Below are positions 1-6,113 of a DNA stretch of 14,978 nucleotides, piece by piece. Positions within the stretch are counted from its first letter, which is position 1, and each line of letters opens with the position of its first letter. The notes under the pieces are model-generated. The model was not told where the DNA came from. It did no database searches and saw only the letters and a list, made by a program, of their open reading frames with translations. The stretch is from SG8-40 sp035528435 (lineage in GTDB: Bacteria; Pseudomonadota; Gammaproteobacteria; Burkholderiales; Eutrophovitaceae), in assembly GCA_035528435.1 (NCBI GenBank), contig DATKYN010000125.1:1-14978 (forward strand), written 5' to 3'. Made by a program: the position numbers and the translations under genes.

Positions 1-29
1 TTTCTTTTTCTCCTCCAGTGCTTGTTTTT

Positions 30-296
30 TTACCGCTTTGGCAAACGGTTCGTTGTACCTGACAGCCCGATACCGACCGGCATTTTTACTGCACCCGGCC
101 GGGCGCTCGAGTCACTTTCTTGCCACCCTGCTCTGGCTTGCGGGATACGTTCCTGCATTCCCCGATAGTGCGCCCTTGCAGCGGCGGTACGCGTATCGTT
201 GATACGGGCTTCGCGATAGATGTCCAGCAAATCCACCGCCTGCGCCGGGCTGCTCGCGAGAAGCACTGCCAACACCACCAGTTTGCGCATCATCAT
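30..296 (-). pseudogene. Truncated TolC-like outer-membrane efflux protein (N-terminal remnant)
   Basis: The first ~20 residues are a Sec signal peptide ending SSPAQA. The next ~38 residues (VDLLDIYREARIND... to PQARAGW) match the start of TolC-family outer-membrane channels, which open with a 'LxxxYxxAxxxD' helix and an 'xxRxPQARAGxLP' segment. After W58 (about base 123) the homology stops. The remaining residues are a composition-biased tail with no TolC character, and the frame ends at 30. Normal TolC proteins are over 400 residues, so this is a remnant or a frame-disrupted gene. The start codon overlaps the stop of the upstream tetR gene (ATGA), the usual translational coupling in a repressor-efflux operon. 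The HlyD and ABC/RND partners expected next would lie beyond the left edge. TolC identity of the N-terminus is fairly secure; whether the break is biological or an assembly error cannot be told here. Confidence 0.7.
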
Positions 297-1018
297 GCTT
301 TTCTCGTGTTGTCCCCTGAAGCAATTGAGACCTGCATAGGTGGTGTTTCTGAGAGAGCGCAGGATTCGCCCGGAATGTCTGCCACCGTGCCGCTTGCCAG
401 CCCCCGAAGGATCAGATCGAGATGCGAATCGAGGTACGAGACGGGGTCCAGTTTGTGACTCTCACACTGATCAAACGAAAACCGCCATACCGCCAGCAGC
501 CATAGTGGCGCAATCACAAGCCGCATAACGTACTGGACATCGACCGGCATGAACTCACCACTGTCGATGCCGCGCTGAACCGCAGCCGCCATCAGTCGGT
601 GCCCCCGGCTGATTACTTCGTCGTAATAGAACTGCGCAAGCTCGGGAAAATTGCCGGACTCTGAAATCATCAGTTTTGGAATGCCTCCGAGCCGCGTGCT
701 GCCGACCGAGACCCACCAACCCCTGACCAGATCCCGAATCAAATCGCCCGCATTACCGCGATGGCCTTCGAAGCGTTTCTCGGCACGCTCGATCGCGGGA
801 ATGATCCCGCGCCGGACAACCGCCTTGAACAAGTCTTCCTTGCTTGGGAAATAGAGGTACAAAGTACCTTTGCTAACACCGGCGCGAGTGGCTACATCCT
901 CGAGTCTGGTCGCAGAGAAACCGCGTTCCACAAACAGCTCCAGAGCGGCAGATATAAGTTCCGCCGGGCGCGCCTCCTTGCGCCGGGTCCAGCGACGATC
1001 CTGCCGGGGATGTACCAT
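293..1018 (-). CDS. TetR/AcrR-family transcriptional repressor
   Basis: This 241-residue protein has a classic TetR N-terminal DNA-binding domain. Helices span about residues 17-65, with the helix-turn-helix around residues 37-58 (LEDVATRAGVSKGTLYLYF followed by PSKEDLF). The C-terminal ligand-binding domain runs from about residue 80 to 210 and is helical with no diagnostic motif; residues after ~212 look like a disordered tail. Its stop overlaps the ATG of the tolC-like remnant, so the two form one transcriptional unit. The intended target is probably this efflux operon itself, because an inverted repeat lies 10 bp upstream of the start codon over the likely transcription start. The family normally dissociates from DNA when a small hydrophobic or toxic ligand binds; the ligand here is unknown. 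Confidence 0.92.
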   Translation of the reverse strand: MVHPRQDRRWTRRKEARPAELISAALELFVERGFSATRLEDVATRAGVSKGTLYLYFPSKEDLFKAVVRRGIIPAIERAEKRFEGHRGNAGDLIRDLVRGWWVSVGSTRLGGIPKLMISESGNFPELAQFYYDEVISRGHRLMAAAVQRGIDSGEFMPVDVQYVMRLVIAPLWLLAVWRFSFDQCESHKLDPVSYLDSHLDLILRGLASGTVADIPGESCALSETPPMQVSIASGDNTRKA

Positions 1019-1331
1019 TGCGATCTAACTGACCAGTGAGTCAGTAATATAACCGCATCACGCTCCAACTCAAAGGCCGACGGACATCTTTTTGCTTGAA
1101 ACTTACAACGACGACCCATACTTATATGAGTGTGAATACAATGCGCACCCTTTGGAGATCTGACCGCCAACCGCGACATGGCAACAGAACGCTTTACCGA
1201 CGAACGGGGTGGCTACCTATGCGAGTCATCCTGATACCGGGCGCAGCAGCGAATTCGTATCCGGTCTGCGTTTACGGGAAAAACGCACTGAAGGCAGACG
1301 TTCCCGGCTGGGATGAATGCGGCAATTGACC
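1019..1331. other. Divergent intergenic region between tetR and the Memo operon
   Basis: About 310 bases lie between the divergent starts of tetR and the Memo-like gene. The tetR-proximal part holds the promoter/operator described separately. For the plus strand, a TTGAAA at 1096-1101 is followed after 17 bases by TACTTA at 1119-1124, overlapping TTATAT at 1122-1127. This is a weak promoter candidate that would leave a ~200-base leader. An open frame (1126-1329) ends two bases before the Memo ATG but has no recognisable protein character or convincing ribosome binding site. I see no RNA gene or repeat here. Confidence 0.45.
1028..1073 (-). promoter_or_regulatory. Promoter and TetR-type operator of the tetR-tolC unit
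   Basis: Reading the minus strand, a -35-like TTGAGT (1073-1068) is followed by 16 bases and a -10-like TATATT (1051-1046). Immediately downstream, 1045-1028 holds a perfect 6-bp inverted repeat, ACTGAC-N6-GTCAGT. Its size and 'TGAC..GTCA' arms resemble operators of AcrR-like TetR regulators. It would cover the transcription start and ends 10 bp before the tetR ATG, so autorepression is the simple reading. The inverted repeat is seen directly; regulator binding is inferred. Confidence 0.65.
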
Positions 1332-2138
1332 ATGGCGAACACCACCAGACCACCGGCTGTGGCCGGATCATTTTACCCATTGGCGGCCGCCGACTTGCGC
1401 CGCGAAATCGCGACCTGCCTGGCCGGGGCGCAACAGACTGGACCGACCGACCGAACTCCCAAGGTGCTGATCGCACCGCACGCCGGCTACGTATACTCGG
1501 GCCCGATCGCCGCCTCCGCCTACGCCCGCATCGCTGCGCTCAAGGGTACGATCGAGCGAGTGGTGTTGCTTGGTCCGGCGCATCGGGTTCATTTGCACGG
1601 CATGGCGTTGCCGAAGACAAGCGGTTTCGAGACTCCGCTTGGAACGGTAGCTGTTGACCAGGACGCCGCGGCGGCAGTAAGCGGATTGCCACAGGTCATC
1701 GTCAGCGACGAAGCCCATGCCCTGGAGCACTCCCTAGAAGTGCAACTGCCTTTCCTGCAAACAGTGCTGGGCAGCTTCAAGCTCTTGCCACTGGCCGTCG
1801 GCGACGCAACACCGCAACAGGTCGCACAGGTGCTGGATCTGCTGTGGGGCGGCAATGAAACGCTCATTGTCATCAGCTCCGATCTGTCCCATTACCTGCC
1901 GTACCCCAACGCCTGCGCCAAGGACGAATTTACCGCTGAAATGATTTTGCGCCTGCAACCCGAACTGGACCACCAGCAAGCCTGTGGCGCCACCCCCATC
2001 AATGGCCTGCTCGTCACTGCGCGCGCCCGTGGTCTTGAACCCCGCCTGCTCGATTTGCGCAATTCGGGCGACACTGCCGGGGATAAATCCCGGGTGGTCG
2101 GTTACGCTTCATTTTGTTTTCATGAACGCGCAAACTGA
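1332..2138 (+). CDS. AmmeMemoRadiSam system protein B (Memo-like family)
   Basis: This 268-residue protein belongs to the Memo family, which has the fold of class III extradiol dioxygenases and is the homologue of human MEMO1. Seen in sequence: the N-terminal RPPAVAGSFYP signature, IAPHAGYVYSG with His50, LLGPAHRV with His84, SSDLSHYLPY with His187, and a late Cys218 in a QACGATPINGLL segment. These correspond to the conserved His/His/Cys pocket that binds metal in characterised members. The start at 1332 places the signature after five residues, as usual; an in-frame ATG at 1317 is also possible and neither has a strong Shine-Dalgarno. The next gene starts inside its last codons (17-bp overlap), implying translational coupling. 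It is the first gene of an operon with the AMMECR1-like and radical SAM genes. Biochemical function in bacteria is unknown. Confidence 0.93.
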   Translation: MANTTRPPAVAGSFYPLAAADLRREIATCLAGAQQTGPTDRTPKVLIAPHAGYVYSGPIAASAYARIAALKGTIERVVLLGPAHRVHLHGMALPKTSGFETPLGTVAVDQDAAAAVSGLPQVIVSDEAHALEHSLEVQLPFLQTVLGSFKLLPLAVGDATPQQVAQVLDLLWGGNETLIVISSDLSHYLPYPNACAKDEFTAEMILRLQPELDHQQACGATPINGLLVTARARGLEPRLLDLRNSGDTAGDKSRVVGYASFCFHERAN

Positions 2139-2715
2139 TTTCCGTCAAGCCGGCTGTTCCGGAAGCGGGGCTGACATCGCGAACGGAGAAGTCCTGCTGA
2201 AGATAGCCCGCGCCGCAATCGCAAGCCGGTTCGGCCTGATACTTGAATGTCGCGATAATGACGCATTTCTTTCTGAGCCCGGAGCGAGCTTCATCACCCT
2301 GATGCACAATGGGCAGCTGCGCGGATGTATCGGCAGCCTGCAGGCACATCGGACCTTGCTCGAAGATGTCAGGCAAAATGCGCAGGCTGCCGCGTTCCGC
2401 GATCCACGCTTCTCGCCCTTGAGCGCAGCCGAATACAACCAGACAACGATAGAGGTTTCACTGCTCTCCCCGCTATCGCCGATCAACATGCAAGACGAAG
2501 CGGATGCGCTAGGCCAGATTCGCCCGGGCGTGGACGGCATCGTTCTCCAATGCGGCAACAATCGCGGCACCTTCCTGCCCCAGGTGTGGGACAGCCTGCC
2601 CGAACCAGGAAACTTTCTGGCAGAGCTCAAACGCAAAGCCGGGTTGGCGCGTGATTTCTGGTCTGACGACGTGCAGCTGTTTCGCTATCACGTCGACAAA
2701 TGGACCGAGCAATAG
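2122..2715 (+). CDS. AmmeMemoRadiSam system protein A (AMMECR1 domain)
   Basis: This 197-residue protein is a single AMMECR1 domain. The hallmark LRGCIG motif is at residues 67-72, preceded by FITLMHNGQ and followed by LQAHRTLLEDVRQNAQAAAFRDPRF, a typical family block. The C-terminus has the QVWDSLPEPGNFLAELKRKAGL segment common to these proteins. The frame is open further upstream, but an ATG at 2122 fits the family N-terminus and overlaps the Memo gene by 17 bp. The conserved Cys in LRGCIG suggests a catalytic or modification role, but the reaction is not known. It sits between its usual partners: 18 bases separate its stop from the radical SAM start. Confidence 0.93.
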   Translation: MNAQTDFRQAGCSGSGADIANGEVLLKIARAAIASRFGLILECRDNDAFLSEPGASFITLMHNGQLRGCIGSLQAHRTLLEDVRQNAQAAAFRDPRFSPLSAAEYNQTTIEVSLLSPLSPINMQDEADALGQIRPGVDGIVLQCGNNRGTFLPQVWDSLPEPGNFLAELKRKAGLARDFWSDDVQLFRYHVDKWTEQ

Positions 2716-2733
2716 GTCACCCCCGGACACATC

Positions 2734-3876
2734 ATGGAAACAACAATCCAGCCGAATAGCCGCCACCCGGACGATGCGCAATATCGCGCCCGCTGGTGGC
2801 ATCTTCTCGACGACGGCCGCATGCAATGCGACCTGTGCCCGCGCGATTGCCGCCTGCACGACAATCAGCGTGGCGCATGTTTCGTGCGCCAGCGTGTCGG
2901 CGACGAAATGATTCTGACGACTTACGGCCGTTCATCCGGTTTCTGCGTCGATCCGATCGAAAAAAAACCATTGAACCATTTTTACCCTGGCTCGCGGGTG
3001 CTTTCCTTTGGTACCGCCGGATGCAACCTGGCGTGCAAGTTTTGCCAGAACTGGGACATATCCAAATCGAAAAACATGGACCAGCTGGCCGACCAGGCAA
3101 CACCACAACAGATTGTTACAGCGGCAAAGCAGACCGGCTCGCGCAGCATTGCATTTACCTATAACGATCCAGTCATTTTTGCCGAATACGCGATCGATAT
3201 CGCAAATACCTGCCGCGACCAAGATATCCGCACGGTCGCGGTGACAGCGGGCTACATTCACGACGCTCCGCGCAAGGAGTTTTTCGCTGTGATGGATGCC
3301 GCGAACGTGGACCTGAAGGCTTTCACGGACGAGTTCTACTTCCGTCTCACCGGTGCGCGGCTGCAACCGGTTCTGGACACGCTCAAATTCCTGTGTAACG
3401 AAACCAGCGTGTGGGTTGAAATTACGACCCTGCTGATTCCGGGCAAGAACGACTCCGACGACGAATTGCTACGCATGACACAGTGGATCTGCCGCGAGCT
3501 GGGCCCCGATGTGCCCCTTCATTTCACGGCATTCCATCCGGACTGGAAGATGCGCGACATCGGCCCGACGCCATCGCAAACGCTTTCGCGCGCGTGCGCC
3601 ATAGCGCGCTCGGAAGGCCTGAACCATGTTTACACCGGCAACGTCCACGACACCGTGGGCGGAACCACGTCATGTAAACAATGCGGGGACGCGCTGATCA
3701 CCCGCGACTGGCACCGCATACTGCTCTATCGCGTGTCGGCCACGGGACGCTGCCTCAATTGCGACACTCCGGTACCCGGTCGATTCGAAAAATTCACCGG
3801 TCAGTTCGGTAATCAGCGCACGCCCATCGCTATCAATCCGGTCATGACCGGCGCGCCCGTGGCCAACACAGACTGA
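2734..3876 (+). CDS. AmmeMemoRadiSam system radical SAM enzyme
   Basis: This 380-residue radical SAM protein is of the type related to pyruvate formate-lyase activating enzyme. The cluster-binding motif CNLACKFC is at residues 97-104 (CX3CX2C), followed by QNWDISKS as in the AmmeMemoRadiSam family. An N-terminal Cys-rich block (C32, C35, C39, C49; CDLCPRDC then GAC) and a C-terminal pair of CXXC motifs (CKQC and CLNC in the last ~70 residues) suggest an extra metal site and a zinc-ribbon-like end. The YNDPVIFAEYAID segment and the LLIPGKNDSDDEL block also fit this family. It presumably generates a 5'-deoxyadenosyl radical; substrate and product are not established. It is the third gene of the operon, with 15 bases to the hydrolase-like gene. 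Confidence 0.95.
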   Translation: METTIQPNSRHPDDAQYRARWWHLLDDGRMQCDLCPRDCRLHDNQRGACFVRQRVGDEMILTTYGRSSGFCVDPIEKKPLNHFYPGSRVLSFGTAGCNLACKFCQNWDISKSKNMDQLADQATPQQIVTAAKQTGSRSIAFTYNDPVIFAEYAIDIANTCRDQDIRTVAVTAGYIHDAPRKEFFAVMDAANVDLKAFTDEFYFRLTGARLQPVLDTLKFLCNETSVWVEITTLLIPGKNDSDDELLRMTQWICRELGPDVPLHFTAFHPDWKMRDIGPTPSQTLSRACAIARSEGLNHVYTGNVHDTVGGTTSCKQCGDALITRDWHRILLYRVSATGRCLNCDTPVPGRFEKFTGQFGNQRTPIAINPVMTGAPVANTD

Positions 3877-3891
3877 ATCGAGCCCGAGTCG

Positions 3892-4533
3892 ATGCAAGCC
3901 GCAAGCACCCCGATTAGCATCCCGCTCGAAATTGGCCATCTCGAGGGCATGCTCACCGTTCCCGAAAACGCACTCGGCATGGTGTTGTTCGTGCACGGCG
4001 GTGGTGGCAGCCGGCACAGCCCGCAAAACAAACTCATCGCCGACGCTTTGCACGAGCAAGCAGTGGGGACACTGTTGTTCGACCTGCTCACGCCGGTCGA
4101 GGATTCGCGCCAGGGCAATCGCTTCAATGTCGATCTGCTGGCCGATCGGCTGGAACTGGCGACCAACTGGATCACCAAACAAACGAACTACCCCAATCAT
4201 GCTCTTGGTTATTTCAGTGTCGACACCGGCGCCGCCGCTGCGCTGCGCTGTGCCGCCCGTCTCGAGCGCATCAAGGCCGTGGTCGTGCGGGGCGGCCGGC
4301 CAGACCTTGCCGGAGCAGAGGCATTGTCCGAAGTGAAGGCGCCGACACTAATGCTCGTCGGCGGCCGCGATTCGTCTGCAATCGCAGTCAACCGGGAAGC
4401 GTTCGCGAAGATTCAATGCGAAAAACAGATGCACGTCATTCCCGGCGCGACGGAACGTTTCGAGCAGCCCGGCACGCTCGAGCAGGTCGCCACGCAGGCG
4501 GGCACCTGGTTCAGTCGCTATTTTGCCGCTTGA
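3892..4533 (+). CDS. Dienelactone-hydrolase-like alpha/beta protein, probable pseudo-enzyme
   Basis: This 213-residue alpha/beta hydrolase fold protein resembles the hydrolase domain found with phosphoribosyltransferases. The oxyanion region is LFVHGGGGSRHSPQN (residues 32-46). The nucleophile elbow should read GASTGAAAAL, but here it is GYFSVDTGAAAAL, so the serine position is Asp111. The acid strand LMLVGGRD keeps Asp160. The last motif, normally GATHLFEEPG, reads GATERFEQPG, so the catalytic His position is Glu188. Length, motif spacing and the conserved AAAALRCAARL and RGGRPDLAGAEAL blocks are intact, so this is not general decay. It probably acts as a binding or regulatory protein, or uses unusual chemistry. 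It is the fourth gene of the AmmeMemoRadiSam operon (15-base gap), and its end overlaps the convergent phosphoribosyltransferase gene by 23 bp. Confidence 0.85.
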   Translation: MQAASTPISIPLEIGHLEGMLTVPENALGMVLFVHGGGGSRHSPQNKLIADALHEQAVGTLLFDLLTPVEDSRQGNRFNVDLLADRLELATNWITKQTNYPNHALGYFSVDTGAAAALRCAARLERIKAVVVRGGRPDLAGAEALSEVKAPTLMLVGGRDSSAIAVNREAFAKIQCEKQMHVIPGATERFEQPGTLEQVATQAGTWFSRYFAA

Positions 4534-5155
4534 GCAATTCGACAACTTCCTCGTCCGTTACCTGCGTGAAATCCTGGTAAAACTGCCCGACTGAGCGAAA
4601 ATCTTCCGGCACTTCAAGGCACACGAGTTCGTCACAACTGCTGCGGATCCGATCCAGTGTTTCCGGCGGTGCCACCGGTACCGCGCACACCAGACGTTCC
4701 GGTTCGCGCGCGCGCAGAGCGTGCAGCGCGGCGATCATGGTCGACCCGGTCGCGAGACCGTCGTCCACCACGATAACAATCCTTCCATGCGGATCGATCG
4801 GCGCGCGATGTGCCGTATACCGTTCGCGGCGCGCGGTGATGGTTTGCATTTGCACGGCCTTCTCGGCGGCGATTTCGCTTTCATCCACGCCTGCCGCGAC
4901 TGCGGCGGGACTGATATAGGACCAGCCTGATTCGTCCACCGAGCCAATGGCATACTCGGGGTTACCGGGAGCCCGCAACTTGCGAACCAGCACGACGTCG
5001 ACATCGCCGTCGAGCCGGTCCGCGATCACCCGGGCCATCGGCACGGCGCCGCGCGGAATCCCAAGAATCAGCGGCTTGCTGCCCTTGTATTGCAGCAGTG
5101 CATCGACCAGCTTCTCCGCAGCGTCTTTTCGGTCAACGAACAGCATGCCCGCCAT
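4511..5155 (-). CDS. Phosphoribosyltransferase family protein
   Basis: This ~214-residue protein has a type I phosphoribosyltransferase fold. The PRPP-binding motif VIVVDDGLATGSTM lies at about residues 127-140. The N-terminal block FVDRKDAAEKLVDAL and ILGIPRGAVPMARVIADRL, and VRKLRAPGNPEYAIGSVDE, are typical of the predicted PRTases that are often fused to a dienelactone-hydrolase domain. I chose the ATG at 5155; an ATG at 5146 giving MLFVDRKD with an upstream GGCGGG is also plausible. The longer frame to 5209 would invade folD. The start lies ~10 bases after the folD stop, so it is co-transcribed with folD. Its 3' end overlaps the hydrolase-like gene on the opposite strand. The acceptor base is unknown. 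Confidence 0.9.
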   Translation of the reverse strand: MAGMLFVDRKDAAEKLVDALLQYKGSKPLILGIPRGAVPMARVIADRLDGDVDVVLVRKLRAPGNPEYAIGSVDESGWSYISPAAVAAGVDESEIAAEKAVQMQTITARRERYTAHRAPIDPHGRIVIVVDDGLATGSTMIAALHALRAREPERLVCAVPVAPPETLDRIRSSCDELVCLEVPEDFRSVGQFYQDFTQVTDEEVVELLKRQNSD

Positions 5156-5165
5156 TAACGCAACA

Positions 5166-6047
5166 TCACGCGCTGGCGCGGCGCTCCGCAACATTCGCTT
5201 CGGCAGCAAGCTCAGCCGCCTTTAGCGTATTGTCGAGGAGCATGGTGATTGTCATCGGCCCGACACCACCCGGCACTGGCGTGATGTGACCGGCCTTTTC
5301 CTTCACGTTTTCGAAATCAACGTCACCGGCGAGTTTACCGCTGGGCAACCGGTTCATGCCCACGTCGATCACGGCAGCGCCTTCCTTGACCATGTCCGCT
5401 GTCACCAGCCCGGCCTTGCCAACTGCCGCCACCACAATGTCCGCTGTCTTGGTGAACAGCGACAGGTCCTGCGTCTTCGAAGTGCAGATGGTCACCGTCG
5501 CGCTACGCGCGAGCAGCATCAGCGCCATCGGCTTGCCGACGATATTGCTTCTGCCGATTACCACTGCATTGCGACCCTCAATCGGAACGTTGTAAAAATC
5601 GAGCAAGGCCATCACACCATGCGGCGTGCATGGCGGAAAATCACTCTTTCCGGTCACCAGCGAACCGACGTTATGCACGTGAAAGCCGTCAACATCCTTG
5701 TCGGGCGATATTGCCTCCAGCACTTTCTTGTTGTCGATCTGCGGCGGCAACGGCAACTGCACCAGAATCCCGTGAATGCGCGCATCCTCATTGAGCTCTG
5801 CAATTTTTCCCAGAACAACTGCTTCGGCCGTGTCATCGGCGTAGCGAAGCACCTCGGAATGAATACCGACGTCCTCGCACGCCTTGGCCTTGTTACGCAC
5901 ATACACCTGGGATGCGGCATCTTCGCCGACCAGAATCACGGCCAGGCCCGGACGCAATCCCCGCAAACCGAGCGATTCCACACGCGATCGCATCTTGCTG
6001 CGCAGCGTTTGAGAAACGGCACGCCCGTCAATAATCGTTGCTGTCAT
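5166..6047 (-). CDS. folD: Bifunctional methylenetetrahydrofolate dehydrogenase/methenyltetrahydrofolate cyclohydrolase
   Basis: FolD (293 residues) interconverts 5,10-methylene-, methenyl- and 10-formyl-tetrahydrofolate in the cytoplasm, using NADP+. All signatures are visible. The catalytic Tyr49/Lys53 pair is in SQVYVRNKAKACE, Gln97 is in ILVQLPLP and Asp120 is in DKDVDGFHV. The nucleotide-binding GRSNIVGKP is at residues 165-173, and TPVPGGVGPMTITML is near residue 256. Length matches the family. An AGGGTG element six or fewer bases before the ATG serves as ribosome binding site. It lies 66 bases after the molybdopterin oxidoreductase gene and ~10 bases before the phosphoribosyltransferase gene. 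Confidence 0.97.
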   Translation of the reverse strand: MTATIIDGRAVSQTLRSKMRSRVESLGLRGLRPGLAVILVGEDAASQVYVRNKAKACEDVGIHSEVLRYADDTAEAVVLGKIAELNEDARIHGILVQLPLPPQIDNKKVLEAISPDKDVDGFHVHNVGSLVTGKSDFPPCTPHGVMALLDFYNVPIEGRNAVVIGRSNIVGKPMALMLLARSATVTICTSKTQDLSLFTKTADIVVAAVGKAGLVTADMVKEGAAVIDVGMNRLPSGKLAGDVDFENVKEKAGHITPVPGGVGPMTITMLLDNTLKAAELAAEANVAERRASA

Positions 6048-6070
6048 AACACCCTGTCGAATTTTGAAGG

Positions 6071-6102
6071 AAAAACCTGAACGCGTGCGCCCGGGCGGCG
6101 CA
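6071..6102 (-). terminator. Weak stem-loop with distal T-run between the oxidoreductase gene and folD
   Basis: On the minus strand, TGCGCC and GGCGCA (6102-6097 and 6091-6086) form a 6-bp GC stem with a 5-base loop. The run of five T (6075-6071) comes ten bases after the stem, too far for a classical intrinsic terminator. It may be an attenuating structure upstream of folD or simply GC-rich coincidence. Confidence 0.25.
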
Positions 6103-6113
6103 GTCGCACCGCT

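Noticed and set aside
1126..1329. Open frame in the leader of the Memo gene ending two bases before its start, a possible leader peptide
   Set aside because: No Shine-Dalgarno, no recognisable family, and amino-acid composition typical of a shadow frame in GC-rich DNA.
5286..6080. 264-codon plus-strand frame opposite folD
   Set aside because: Shadow of the strongly conserved folD; His/Arg-rich composition with no family motifs.
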